64,000 nucleotides of DNA from Pelagimonas phthalicica (GTDB lineage: Bacteria; Pseudomonadota; Alphaproteobacteria; Rhodobacterales; Rhodobacteraceae): positions 620,001 to 684,000 of the forward strand of contig NZ_SOAP01000002.1 of NCBI RefSeq assembly GCF_004364805.1, in the 5' to 3' direction. Every line of letters begins with the position of its first letter. The first letter of the stretch is position 1. The notes beneath the pieces are model-generated. The model was not told the DNA's origin. It ran no database searches and saw only the letters and a list, made by a program, of their open reading frames with translations. A program made the position numbers and the translations under genes. Positions 54,869 to 63,668 of this stretch are shown one piece after another.

Positions 54869-54930
54869 GGGGCGCTGCCCCGTCCCAAGCTTGCTTGGGA
54901 CTCCCCGGGATACTTTTAGCCCAAAGAAAC
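54869..54930 (+). repeat. Intergenic hairpin repeat (copy 2)
   Basis: Two hairpins (GGGGC/GCCCC arms 54869-54873 and 54877-54881; a 9-bp perfect stem with 2-base loop, arms 54882-54890 and 54893-54901), then CTCCCCGGGATACTTTT and AGCCCAAAGAAA ending near 54929. The tail matches the minus-strand copy at 28453-28481. It lies between convergent genes and could also serve as a terminator. Confidence 0.65.
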
Positions 54931-54955
54931 CTTGCCCAAAAACACCCTGGATGGC

Positions 54956-55414
54956 TCACGCTTCGGCTTTCTTTTCCCAACGCCCGGATTCCTCGGACCA
55001 ATATTGGGCTGAACAGCCCGCTCCGGTCAGGGATTTCCATTGCGTGCGGGCGTGTTGCACCGCCTCTTGGTCATGGCCATCAAACAGGATGCAGACCCGT
55101 TCCAGATCCTGAACCTCGTCCGCAGTGACCGCAGCTCCATCCACGCTCATCAGGCAGGCGGGATTGTTCGGGCTTTCCGGGCCGCACGTCAAAAGCACCG
55201 GTTGCAGCGCGTCATGCGCCCCGCCGATTTGGCCATGGGGCAGAAATCCGTCTTCCTGCCCCAGCCAAAGTTTCTGATCCAGCCAGTCCATGCGACCCGG
55301 ATCGGTTCCGCGTACAGCCACTTTCCACCCTGCCCCCAAAGCCTTGCCCAGCAACATGGGCAAGGTGTCCTCAAGCGAGGCGCGGGTCAGATGGTAGAAA
55401 AAGACGGCCCCCAT
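54956..55414 (-). CDS. holC: DNA polymerase III subunit chi
   Basis: A 152-residue protein: MGAVFFYHLTRASLEDTLPMLLGKALGAGWKVAVRGTDPGRMDWLDQKLWLG followed by FLPHGQIGGAHDALQPVLLTCG is the HolC pattern (FYHL; LD..LW; FLPH; QPVLL). The C-terminal LERVCILFDGHDQEAVQHARTQWKSL completes it. The chi subunit links the clamp loader to SSB. It follows pepA by 6 bp, the usual pepA-holC order. Confidence 0.9.
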   Translation of the reverse strand: MGAVFFYHLTRASLEDTLPMLLGKALGAGWKVAVRGTDPGRMDWLDQKLWLGQEDGFLPHGQIGGAHDALQPVLLTCGPESPNNPACLMSVDGAAVTADEVQDLERVCILFDGHDQEAVQHARTQWKSLTGAGCSAQYWSEESGRWEKKAEA

Positions 55415-55420
55415 AGCGGT

Positions 55421-56887
55421 TTACTCGGTTTCGAACTTGTCGCGCACAAGGCGGTCAAGCGCCATGACGCCCCAGCCGGTCGCGCCCTTGGGGGCCAGCG
55501 CGGTCTCTTTGGTGTCCTGGGCCACGCCCGCAATGTCGAGATGGATCCAAGGCAGCCCGTCTTTGACAAAACGTTGCAGGAACTGCGCCGCTGTGATCGA
55601 ACCCGCCGCGCGGCCACCGATATTCTTGATATCAGCTTTGCCGCCATCCAGCAGCTTGTCATAAACCGGGGCCAGCGGCATTTGCCACGCGCCCTCGCCT
55701 TCGGCCTTGGCGGCCTTGAGGAAGTCATTGGCAAAGCTGTCATCATTGGAAAACACGCCGGCATTGTCATGACCCAGCGCAATGATGATCGCACCGGTCA
55801 GAGTGGCGAGGTCGATCATCGCCGCCGGTTCCTCGGAGAGTTGCGCGTGCCACATGACATCAGCCAGCACCAAACGCCCTTCGGCATCGGTGTTGAGAAC
55901 CTCAATCGTGTCGCCCTTCATCGATGTGACGATATCGCCGGGGCGCTGCGCGGTGCTGGAGGGCATGTTTTCAACGAGGCCGACCAGACCAACCACATTG
56001 GCCTTGGCCTTGCGCAGGGCCAGAGTTTTCATCACACCAGACACCACGCCAGCCCCGCCCATATCCATGGTCATGTCTTCCATGCCGGGGGCCGGTTTCA
56101 GGCTGATTCCCCCCGTGTCAAACACAACACCCTTGCCGATCAGGGCCAAAGGCGCGCCCTCGCCGCCTTTCCAGCGCATGACCACAACCTTGGACGGCAT
56201 GGCCGAGCCCTGCCCAACGCCCAGCAATGCGCCCATGCCCAGTTCGGTCAGCTTGTCCTCTTCGAGAACCTCGACCTCAACGCCAAGCTCTTTCAACGCC
56301 ACAAGACGATCTGCAAATTCTGTTGTGCTCAGCACATTGGCAGGCTCGGACACGAGATCGCGGGTGAATGTCACGCCTTCGGCCACAGCGCGGGTTGCCA
56401 CGGCGGCCTCTTCTGCGGCCTCGGGCTCTTTGCACATCACCAGCGCAGGCTTGCTCTCTTTCTTTTCGGCGGTCTTGCGTGCGTCAAAAGCATAGCCGCG
56501 CAGCGCCAATCCCATGGCAAACTCTGCCGGGTGTTTCACATTCTCGGCCAGCACGGTCAGCGCCGCTTTGCCCGCTGCCTTGGCCAGCTTGGCCCCCGCC
56601 TTGCGCGCCTCGACCGTTGAGGGGCGGCGTTCCAGACAGATGATATCAACCGCCTCAGCCTTCATGCCAACGGGATAGGCCAAGCTCACCACATCGCCGG
56701 ACTTCTTGTCACCCCAGGCCTCATCCTCGACCACACGTGCCACGGCCCCCTTGGTCAGGCGATTCAAACGGCGCGCACCGGGGCTCATCGTGCCTTCGGA
56801 CGGGATCAAAACCGCCACCCGGCCCTCGGCCTCGGCCAATGCGTCCAGATCAACAGAAGCGAAAGAAAAAGCGCGCAGCTCGGTCAT
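55421..56887 (-). CDS. pepA: Leucyl aminopeptidase (cytosol aminopeptidase family)
   Basis: A 488-residue M17 aminopeptidase. The C-terminal catalytic domain shows LIGKGVVFDTGGISLKPAPGMEDMTMDMGGAG (metal-binding Lys and Asp) and NTDAEGRLVLADVMWH (metal-binding Asp and Glu, catalytic Arg). Start ATG 56887 (MTELRAFSF) is chosen because AGGA lies 7 bases upstream; two more ATGs in tandem precede it. It releases N-terminal residues from peptides with two metal ions. holC follows directly. Confidence 0.94.
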   Translation of the reverse strand: MTELRAFSFASVDLDALAEAEGRVAVLIPSEGTMSPGARRLNRLTKGAVARVVEDEAWGDKKSGDVVSLAYPVGMKAEAVDIICLERRPSTVEARKAGAKLAKAAGKAALTVLAENVKHPAEFAMGLALRGYAFDARKTAEKKESKPALVMCKEPEAAEEAAVATRAVAEGVTFTRDLVSEPANVLSTTEFADRLVALKELGVEVEVLEEDKLTELGMGALLGVGQGSAMPSKVVVMRWKGGEGAPLALIGKGVVFDTGGISLKPAPGMEDMTMDMGGAGVVSGVMKTLALRKAKANVVGLVGLVENMPSSTAQRPGDIVTSMKGDTIEVLNTDAEGRLVLADVMWHAQLSEEPAAMIDLATLTGAIIIALGHDNAGVFSNDDSFANDFLKAAKAEGEGAWQMPLAPVYDKLLDGGKADIKNIGGRAAGSITAAQFLQRFVKDGLPWIHLDIAGVAQDTKETALAPKGATGWGVMALDRLVRDKFETE

Positions 56888-57009
56888 CATCATATCCTTT
56901 GGCTAAACCTTGCTTATGACCTAGCCTTGTGCGCCCCGATTGACCAGAGCCACCTTTCCCCCGAGGCCAATCCCCACTAGAGTGTTCGCAAGTGTCACAT
57001 CGTGGGGGT

Positions 57010-58149
57010 ATGGCGAGCTTGCAGAGATTCGACAGATATGTCCTGTCGCAACTTATGGTGTTGTTCGGCTTTTTTGCCCTAGTGCTGGTGTCAGTTTACT
57101 GGGTCAATAAGGCAGTGGATCTGTTTGACCAGCTTATTGCTGACGGTCATTCCGCCGGTATTTTCCTGGAATTTTCCGCACTCAGCCTACCTGCTGTGAT
57201 CGCCCTGGTCCTGCCTATGTCCGCCTTTGCGGCGGCGGTTTATGTCACCAATCGCATGTCGGGCGATAGTGAATTGACCGTAGTTCAATCCACCGGCTAT
57301 TCGCCCTGGCGTTTGGTGCGCCCGTTCTTTTTCTTTGGGCTGATCGTCTGTCTGATGATGGGTGTGCTGACAAATTTCCTGGTGCCGCGTTCCCTAGAAC
57401 AGCTGCAATTGCGCCAGCAAGAGATCTCAAGCTCGGTCACCGCGCGCCTGCTGCGCGAGGGCAGCTTTCTGCACCCCTCCAAGGGCGTAACCTTCTATAT
57501 TCGCGACATTTCTCCTGATGGAGAGCTGCGCGATGTGTTTTTGTCAGACCGCCGTCAGGCGGGCAGCGAAACCATTTACACCGCCGACACGGCCTATTTG
57601 GTGCGTGATGATGCAGGTCCCAAACTGGTGATGCTGTCGGGTATGGCGCAAACAATGGATCTGGTAGAACAACGTCTGTCCACCACCAATTTCAGCGACC
57701 TGACCTATGATATCTCCGGTTTGATCAGCGGCGCGTCAGCCAAAAGACGCAAATTGAATTTTGTTCCAACTCAAGAGCTGCTTTTTGACAGCGAAGCGGT
57801 CGCGCAGGAAACTGGAAAACCACGCGCCGAAGTCCTCGAAAAAGGCCATTCGCGCTTTCAGCAACCTTTGTTGGCCCTTGTGGCCTCATTGATCGGGTTT
57901 TCTGCCCTGATTGTTGGCGGGTTTTCGCGCTTTGGGGTGACCCGTCAGATCATCATGGCCATCCTCTTGCTTGTGGTCGTCAAACTGGTCGAAAGCGGGA
58001 TCACCGAACCCGCCCGCAATGACACTGCGCTGTGGCCGCTGGTCTACCTGCCCAGCCTGGTCGGCCTTGCCATGGTTCTGTTCATGCTGTGGCGCGCGGC
58101 AAGGCCGTTTCGTCCCCGTCGCCCCAAAGGACAGGAGGTGCCGGCATGA
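57010..58149 (+). CDS. lptF: LPS export permease LptF
   Basis: A 379-residue inner-membrane permease of the LptB2FG complex. Residues 1-100 hold TM1-3 (LQRFDRYVLSQLMVLFGFFALVLVSVYWVN, LSLPAVIALVLPMSAFAAAVY), followed by a periplasmic beta-jellyroll region (KGVTFYIRDISPDGELRDVFLSDRR) and TM4-6 at the end. Start ATG 57010 (MASLQRFDRY); a GTG at 56992 is an alternative. It overlaps lptG by 4 bp and is divergent from pepA. Confidence 0.92.
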   Translation: MASLQRFDRYVLSQLMVLFGFFALVLVSVYWVNKAVDLFDQLIADGHSAGIFLEFSALSLPAVIALVLPMSAFAAAVYVTNRMSGDSELTVVQSTGYSPWRLVRPFFFFGLIVCLMMGVLTNFLVPRSLEQLQLRQQEISSSVTARLLREGSFLHPSKGVTFYIRDISPDGELRDVFLSDRRQAGSETIYTADTAYLVRDDAGPKLVMLSGMAQTMDLVEQRLSTTNFSDLTYDISGLISGASAKRRKLNFVPTQELLFDSEAVAQETGKPRAEVLEKGHSRFQQPLLALVASLIGFSALIVGGFSRFGVTRQIIMAILLLVVVKLVESGITEPARNDTALWPLVYLPSLVGLAMVLFMLWRAARPFRPRRPKGQEVPA

Positions 58150-59240
58150 CGCTTCACCTCTACTATGCGCGGCGGTTTTTGGTGATCTTCCTGTCGGTTC
58201 TGGCCGTTCTGGCGCTGTTTCAGGCGCTGCTGGATCTGATCGAGCAGCTTCGCTTTCTCGACAAGGGGGCCAACTTTGCCCAGGTCGTGCAAATGGTCGG
58301 GCTGAAACTGCCTGACGGCATGTATCAAATCATGCCGCTGGTGGTGATCCTGTCCACCATTGCGATGTTTGTCAGCATGTCCCGATCCTCAGAGCTGGTG
58401 GTAACGCGGGCTGTGGGGCGGTCAGGGTTGTCGCTGTTGGTAGCGCCATTGATCGTGGCGCTGTTGATCGGTGCGCTGATCGTCGCCGTGATGAACCCAA
58501 TCGTGGCTGCCACGGGCAAGCGCTATGTCGATATGGCCGAGTCCTTTGAAAATGGTGGCACCTCGGCGATTTCCATCGGCCCCGAGGGACTGTGGCTGCG
58601 CCAAGGCGGACCACAGGGCCAAGCGGTCATCCGCGCCGCCCGTGCCAATCCCGAAGCAACCGAGCTTTATGACGTTTCCATCGTGGCCTATGCGCCGGAA
58701 GGTGGGCCAATGCAGCGGATCAGCGCCAAATCCGCCAGCCTGCGCGAAGGGGCCTGGCATTTGCGCGGTGCCAAGGCCTGGCCGCTATCCGCCGGGCTGA
58801 ACCCAGAGGCCGGAGCGCGCCAGCATGAGACTCTTGAGCTGACATCCACCCTGACCCGCGACAGCATTCGCGACCGATTTGGCAAACCCTCTTCGGTTGC
58901 CATTTGGGATTTGCCCAGCTTTATCTCGGATCTGGATCAGGCAGGTTTCTCGGCGCGCCGCCATGTGGTCTGGTTCAATATGGAGCTGGCTCGCCCGCTG
59001 TTTCTTGTGGCTATGGTGCTTGTCGGAGCCGCCTTTACCATGCGCCCAGCCCGATTGGGGCGCACCGGCCTGGCGGTTTTGTCAGCGGTTCTTTTGGGCT
59101 TTGGCCTGTATTATGTTCGAAATTTCGCTCAGATCATGGGTGAAAGTGGTCAGTTATCGCCAATTCTGGCGGCTTGGGTTCCCCCTATCGCGTCGATATT
59201 GCTTGCGCTCGGGCTGGTCCTGCATATGGAGGACGGATGA
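58146..59240 (+). CDS. lptG: LPS export permease LptG
   Basis: A 364-residue partner of LptF: MTLHLYYARRFLVIFLSVLAVLALFQALLDLIEQ, then GLKLPDGMYQIMPLVVILSTIAMFVSMSRSSELVVTRAVGRS (TM2-3, coupling helix), a beta-rich periplasmic middle and three C-terminal helices. The start overlaps the lptF stop (ATGA) and its stop overlaps the lptD start. With LptB it extracts lipopolysaccharide from the inner membrane. Confidence 0.93.
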   Translation: MTLHLYYARRFLVIFLSVLAVLALFQALLDLIEQLRFLDKGANFAQVVQMVGLKLPDGMYQIMPLVVILSTIAMFVSMSRSSELVVTRAVGRSGLSLLVAPLIVALLIGALIVAVMNPIVAATGKRYVDMAESFENGGTSAISIGPEGLWLRQGGPQGQAVIRAARANPEATELYDVSIVAYAPEGGPMQRISAKSASLREGAWHLRGAKAWPLSAGLNPEAGARQHETLELTSTLTRDSIRDRFGKPSSVAIWDLPSFISDLDQAGFSARRHVVWFNMELARPLFLVAMVLVGAAFTMRPARLGRTGLAVLSAVLLGFGLYYVRNFAQIMGESGQLSPILAAWVPPIASILLALGLVLHMEDG

Positions 59241-61393
59241 TGCGCCTTTCCACCCTCGCCCTTTGTGCCCTGTTGGCCTTGCCTTCGCTGCCTAACGCGC
59301 AAGAGGCAAGCACCGCCGCGCCTGCGCTTTTGGTGGCCGATAGTGTGTTTGTGGAAAGCCAGGACAGGCTTGTCGCCACGGGCAATGTCGAAGCTCTGCA
59401 TGACGGCACCCATCTGACGGCAACGCAGATCATCTATGATCGCGCCACGGATACCTTAGAAATCATCGGCCCCATTCGCATCGTCGATCCCCAGGGCACG
59501 ATCCTTGTTGCGGATTACGCCACTCTGGATCAGGAGTTCAAAAACGGACTGCTGAAAGGCGCGCGCATGGTGCTGGACCAGCAGTTGCAACTGGCTGCCG
59601 TCGAAGCGCGGCGCGCCAACGGTCGCTATACCCAGCTGAGCAAGGTCGCCGTGACCTCATGCCAGGTCTGCGGGGATCAGGCCGTACCGCTTTGGCAAAT
59701 TCGCGCCAAGCAGGTTGTCCATGATCAACAAGAACGTCAGCTCTATTTTGACGAGGCGCAATTGCGTGTGCTGGATGTGCCGATCATGTATCTGCCACAC
59801 CTGCGCTTGCCTGATCCAACCCTGAAACGCGCGCGCGGCTTTCTTGTCCCCTCTTTGCGCAGTTCCACATTGCTTGGCGCTGGTATCCGCGTCCCCTATT
59901 TCATTCCATTTGGCGATCACAAAGACCTGACGCTGACGCCCTACCTGTCGCCCAAAACCCGGACTTTGGAATTTCGCTATCGCCAGGCCTTTGCCAATGG
60001 CGACATCAATATTGCCGGTGCCGCGTCTTATGACACGCTGATTTCCAATGTTTTGCGCGGCTATGTGTTTGCCGATGGGCAATTCAACCTGCCCAAAGAT
60101 TATAAACTCTCCTTTAGCGCCAATGCCGTTCTCGATGCATCTTACCTGAATGATTATAACATCTCCGATCAGGACAGGCTCCAAAGCCGAATTGGCGTCG
60201 AACGCGTGAAACCGTTGGAATATAGCTGGGCCGAGCTCACGCATTTCGAAACGCTCCGTGCGCTGGAGGATAACGACACCCAACCGGCGATTGCGCTTAG
60301 CTTTGGTCGGGAAAAGCGTTTCTTTCCCAGCATGTTGGGCGGCGAGCTTCGCGTCGGCGCTGAGGTGCATGGCCATTACCGCTATTCCTCCATCCCGATT
60401 GACAGCGCCGATCTCGATCTGGTCGTCGATGGCCGCGATGTCGCGCGTTTCAATGGCGAGATCAGTTGGCGTGACCGTTGGACCTCAGGCTTTGGGCTTC
60501 AGGCAGGCGTTTCAACGCATCTCTGGCTGGACCACTATGTCACCCGCCAGGACAATACGTCCGACGACAACGTCACTCGTCTGACCCCCGGTGTCGCGGT
60601 TGATCTGCGGTGGCCCTTCCAAAGCCGATCCGGCAATGGCGGCCGCACCTTGCTGGAACCCATTGTGCAATATGGCTGGGTTGGCGGTGATCGCCCGAAA
60701 AACCCGAATGACGAAAGCACTCGTGTCGAATTTGACGAGGGTAATTTGCTCTCCCTGTCGCGCTTTCCGGCGGCAGATCGGCGTGAACACGGCCATCAAC
60801 TGGCTGCTGGTCTGCGTTGGCGACACATTTCGCCCCAGGGATGGGACGCGGCGTTGACCTTGGGCCGGGTTTGGCGACAGGACCAAGACCCTGATTTCAG
60901 CCGCTCCTCTGGCTTGCAGGGCAAGGATTCCGATTGGTTGGTTTCTGGGCAATTTACCCATCCCTCCGGGCTGACGCTCAGCGCGCGAGGATTGCTGGAC
61001 GATACCGGGCGCACCAACAAGGCCGAAGCCAGCGCCGCCTGGAGCAATGACCGCCTCGACCTGACCGCCTCCTACCTGTTGCTGGTCGCGGATTCCGCCG
61101 AAGAACGCGACCGCGCCCAGTCCGAATGGACCTTTGACAGCACCATTCGCATGACCCAACACTGGAGCAGTTCCTATGAGGCTCGGTATGATCTTGCCGA
61201 TCAACGGCTTGACCGTCTCGGGCTTGGGCTGCAATACCGGAATGAATGTGTTCAGGTGGATTTCAAGGCCACGCGGAAATATGCTTCGGCAACCAACCTG
61301 GAACCGTCAACCGATTTCGACCTGACTGTCGCGCTGAAAGGGTTCAGCACCGGCGGCAGCGCCAAGGAGTATCGACGCACATGCGCCCATTGA
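59240..61393 (+). CDS. lptD: LPS-assembly outer-membrane protein LptD
   Basis: A 717-residue outer-membrane protein. Signal peptide MRLSTLALCALLALPSLPNAQ, OstA/LptA-like N-terminal domain (VFVESQDRLVATGNVEALHDGTHLTATQIIYDRATDTLEIIGPIRIVDPQG), CQVCGDQAVPLW, then the beta-barrel with RARGFLVPSLRSSTLLGAGIRVPYF and C-terminal strands. A preferred start at 59240 is 7 bases after GGAGG; ATG 59237 is the alternative. It inserts LPS into the outer leaflet with LptE. Confidence 0.93.
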   Translation: MRLSTLALCALLALPSLPNAQEASTAAPALLVADSVFVESQDRLVATGNVEALHDGTHLTATQIIYDRATDTLEIIGPIRIVDPQGTILVADYATLDQEFKNGLLKGARMVLDQQLQLAAVEARRANGRYTQLSKVAVTSCQVCGDQAVPLWQIRAKQVVHDQQERQLYFDEAQLRVLDVPIMYLPHLRLPDPTLKRARGFLVPSLRSSTLLGAGIRVPYFIPFGDHKDLTLTPYLSPKTRTLEFRYRQAFANGDINIAGAASYDTLISNVLRGYVFADGQFNLPKDYKLSFSANAVLDASYLNDYNISDQDRLQSRIGVERVKPLEYSWAELTHFETLRALEDNDTQPAIALSFGREKRFFPSMLGGELRVGAEVHGHYRYSSIPIDSADLDLVVDGRDVARFNGEISWRDRWTSGFGLQAGVSTHLWLDHYVTRQDNTSDDNVTRLTPGVAVDLRWPFQSRSGNGGRTLLEPIVQYGWVGGDRPKNPNDESTRVEFDEGNLLSLSRFPAADRREHGHQLAAGLRWRHISPQGWDAALTLGRVWRQDQDPDFSRSSGLQGKDSDWLVSGQFTHPSGLTLSARGLLDDTGRTNKAEASAAWSNDRLDLTASYLLLVADSAEERDRAQSEWTFDSTIRMTQHWSSSYEARYDLADQRLDRLGLGLQYRNECVQVDFKATRKYASATNLEPSTDFDLTVALKGFSTGGSAKEYRRTCAH

Positions 61394-62610
61394 CCCGTTT
61401 TCTCAGCTCTTTTGCCCCTATTGCCTTTGCAGCGGCCATGTCCCTGACACCGGCCACTTTGCCTGCACAAGGATTGTTTTCCCCCGCGATTATCGTGAAT
61501 GAGCAAGTGGTGACCGGCTACGAACTCCAGCAGCGCGCCACGATGCTGAAGCTGCTGCGCGCGCCCGGTGACCCGCAGAAACTGGCGCGTGAACAATTGA
61601 TTGACGACCGCCTGCGCCTGCAAGCAGCCAGCGACGCCGGGATCCGTCCAACCCGTGAGGAAATACTCGACGGTATGGAAGAATTCGCCGGGCGCGCCAA
61701 TCTCAGCCGCGAAGAGTTTATTCAAGCCCTCGGGTCCGCCGGTGTCGAAGAGCAGACATTCCGTGATTTTGTTTTGGCCGGGTTGTCCTGGCGGATGCTG
61801 GTGCAACAGCGTTTTGCCGGTCGTTCCACCGTGTCCGAGGCCGAAGTGGATCGCGCCTTGTCCTCAGGCGGATCGAACAATGTGCGAGTGTTGATTTCCG
61901 AAATCATCATGCCTGTGCCCCCCCGGCAAGAGGCGCAGATTCAGGAACGTGCACGTCGTATTTCGGAACTGACTTCGCCGTCAGCCTTTTCGGCGCAAGC
62001 GCGGCGTTTTTCGGCGACTTCGACCCGTGGCAATGGCGGTCGGATGCCCTGGCGCGACCTGTCTGAACTCCCCGCGCCCCTGCGCCCTTTGCTTCTGGGG
62101 CTGAAACCGGGTGAAGTCACCGACCCAATCCCATTGCAGGGCGCGATTGCCTTGTTCCAACTGCGTGATATCGAAGAAGGGTCCTATTCCGCGCCAGAAA
62201 TCGCCTCGGTCGAATATGCGGCCTATTACATGCCCGGCGGTCGCTCGGATGACACATTGGCCAAGGCGCGTGTGCTGAAAAGCAAGGTGGATCGCTGCGA
62301 TGATCTCTACGGCATTGCCAAAGGCCAGCCAGAAGAGGTTCTGCAACGCGACACCCTGCCCCCATCGGAAATTCCCACTGATGTGGCATATGAATTGTCC
62401 AAACTCGATCCCGGCGAGGTGTCTACCGCTTTGACACGCGCCGATGGTCAGACTTTGGTTTTCCTGATGCTCTGCGGACGCACCAACACAATTTCCGAGG
62501 ATGCGGATCGCGATCAGGTCACACTTGGCTTGCGCAACAAACGCGTGGCCAATCTGGCGGATGGTTACCTCGCGCAATTGCGCGCTGATGCACGCATCAT
62601 CGAGAAATGA
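61381..62610 (+). CDS. surA: SurA-type periplasmic chaperone / PpiC peptidylprolyl isomerase
   Basis: A 409-residue protein with a signal peptide (MRPLTRFLSSFAPIAFAAAMSLTPATLPAQG). The SurA N-terminal domain reads IIVNEQVVTGYELQQRATMLKLLRAPGDPQKLAREQLIDDRLRLQAASDAGI, followed by a parvulin-like region (RRFSATSTRGNGGRMPWRDLSELPAPLRPLLLGLKPGEVTDPI) and a second, weaker one. It assists outer-membrane protein folding, LptD among them. ATG 61381 lies in the 3' end of lptD (13-bp overlap), so the two are coupled. Confidence 0.9.
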   Translation: MRPLTRFLSSFAPIAFAAAMSLTPATLPAQGLFSPAIIVNEQVVTGYELQQRATMLKLLRAPGDPQKLAREQLIDDRLRLQAASDAGIRPTREEILDGMEEFAGRANLSREEFIQALGSAGVEEQTFRDFVLAGLSWRMLVQQRFAGRSTVSEAEVDRALSSGGSNNVRVLISEIIMPVPPRQEAQIQERARRISELTSPSAFSAQARRFSATSTRGNGGRMPWRDLSELPAPLRPLLLGLKPGEVTDPIPLQGAIALFQLRDIEEGSYSAPEIASVEYAAYYMPGGRSDDTLAKARVLKSKVDRCDDLYGIAKGQPEEVLQRDTLPPSEIPTDVAYELSKLDPGEVSTALTRADGQTLVFLMLCGRTNTISEDADRDQVTLGLRNKRVANLADGYLAQLRADARIIEK

Positions 62611-63599
62611 TCCAGAAAACACCTGTTTTGCCGGTCGCCGTCAGCTGCGGCGAACCGGCAGGCATTGGACCGGAACTGATCGAAGCCGCCTGGCAGGCTG
62701 TAGGGCAGGATGTGCCATTTTTCTGGATCGGTGACCCGGCGCATTTGCCGGGCTTCGTGCCCCATGCCGTCCTGGATGATCCCCGCGACGCGCTCCAGGC
62801 CTGCGCAACCGGCCTGCCAATCCTGCCCATGCCCTTCAACGGCCCGCGTGTGGCTGGGCAGGCGCAGCCGCGCCATGCCCAAGGGGTGATCGCGTCGATC
62901 GAAAGCGGTGTCGATCTGGTGATGCACGGCTTGGCCTCAGCGCTCTGCACCCTGCCCATCCACAAACAGGCTTTGGCCGAAGGGGCCAATTTCCGCTTTC
63001 CCGGTCATACCGAGTTTCTGGCGCATCTGGCTGGGGCGGATGAGGTTGTGATGATGCTGGCCTCTGAGCAATTGCGCGTTGTGCCTGCCACAATCCACAT
63101 TGCCATTTCCGAAGTGCCCGAAGCACTAACCGAGGCGTTGCTGGAAAAGCGCATTCGTATCACGGCCACCGCTCTGAAAGAGCAATTCGGCATTGCCACA
63201 CCGCGCATCGCCGTGGCCGGTCTGAACCCGCATGCGGGCGAAGGTGGCCGTATGGGGCACGAGGACGCCACCCTGATCTCTCCGGTCGTGGACAGGTTGC
63301 GGGCCGAGGGGCTGCACCTCTCCGGTCCCCTGCCCGCTGATACGATGTTCCACGCCCGCGCCCGTGCCAATTACGATGTGGCGATCTGCATGTATCACGA
63401 TCAGGCGCTGATCCCGATCAAGACGCTGGATTTTGACCGCGGTGTAAACGTGACGCTTGGCCTGCCCTTTATCCGCACCTCGCCTGACCATGGCACCGCC
63501 TTTGACATCGCAGGCAAAGGGCTGGCCAATCCAACCTCAACGGTTGAGGCCTTGAAACTGGCCCATCATCTGGCGCAAAACGGGTCGAACGAAGCGTGA
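62607..63599 (+). CDS. pdxA: 4-hydroxythreonine-4-phosphate dehydrogenase
   Basis: A 330-residue enzyme of pyridoxal phosphate synthesis. PVAVSCGEPAGIGPELI near the start, LPIHKQALAEGANFRFPGHTEFLAHL, VAGLNPHAGEGGRMGHED (metal/substrate histidines) and CMYHDQALIPIKTLDFDRGVNVTLGLPFIRTSPDHGTAFDIAGKG near the end are the family hallmarks. The ATG overlaps the surA stop by 4 bp. The order surA-pdxA-rsmA is conserved in many Proteobacteria. Confidence 0.96.
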   Translation: MIQKTPVLPVAVSCGEPAGIGPELIEAAWQAVGQDVPFFWIGDPAHLPGFVPHAVLDDPRDALQACATGLPILPMPFNGPRVAGQAQPRHAQGVIASIESGVDLVMHGLASALCTLPIHKQALAEGANFRFPGHTEFLAHLAGADEVVMMLASEQLRVVPATIHIAISEVPEALTEALLEKRIRITATALKEQFGIATPRIAVAGLNPHAGEGGRMGHEDATLISPVVDRLRAEGLHLSGPLPADTMFHARARANYDVAICMYHDQALIPIKTLDFDRGVNVTLGLPFIRTSPDHGTAFDIAGKGLANPTSTVEALKLAHHLAQNGSNEA

Positions 63600-63600
63600 C

Positions 63601-63644
63601 CAAATTCCATCCTTGGAATTTGCAAATTTCGTCAACGAAATTTG
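63601..63644. repeat. Two tandem hairpins between pdxA and rsmA
   Basis: CAAATTCCA (63601-63609) pairs with TGGAATTTG (63614-63622), and CAAATTTCGT (63623-63632) pairs with ACGAAATTTG (63635-63644). Two perfect adjacent stems of 9 and 10 bp with nearly identical outer halves form one AT-rich cassette in the 69-bp gap. It resembles a dispersed short palindromic repeat, though I cannot count copies here. Confidence 0.65.
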
Positions 63645-63668
63645 GACCGACCGCCGCAAGGGACTGAC

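Noticed and set aside
55040-56620. 526-residue plus-strand frame over holC and pepA
   Set aside because: Antisense shadow; pepA and holC have full family motifs on the minus strand.
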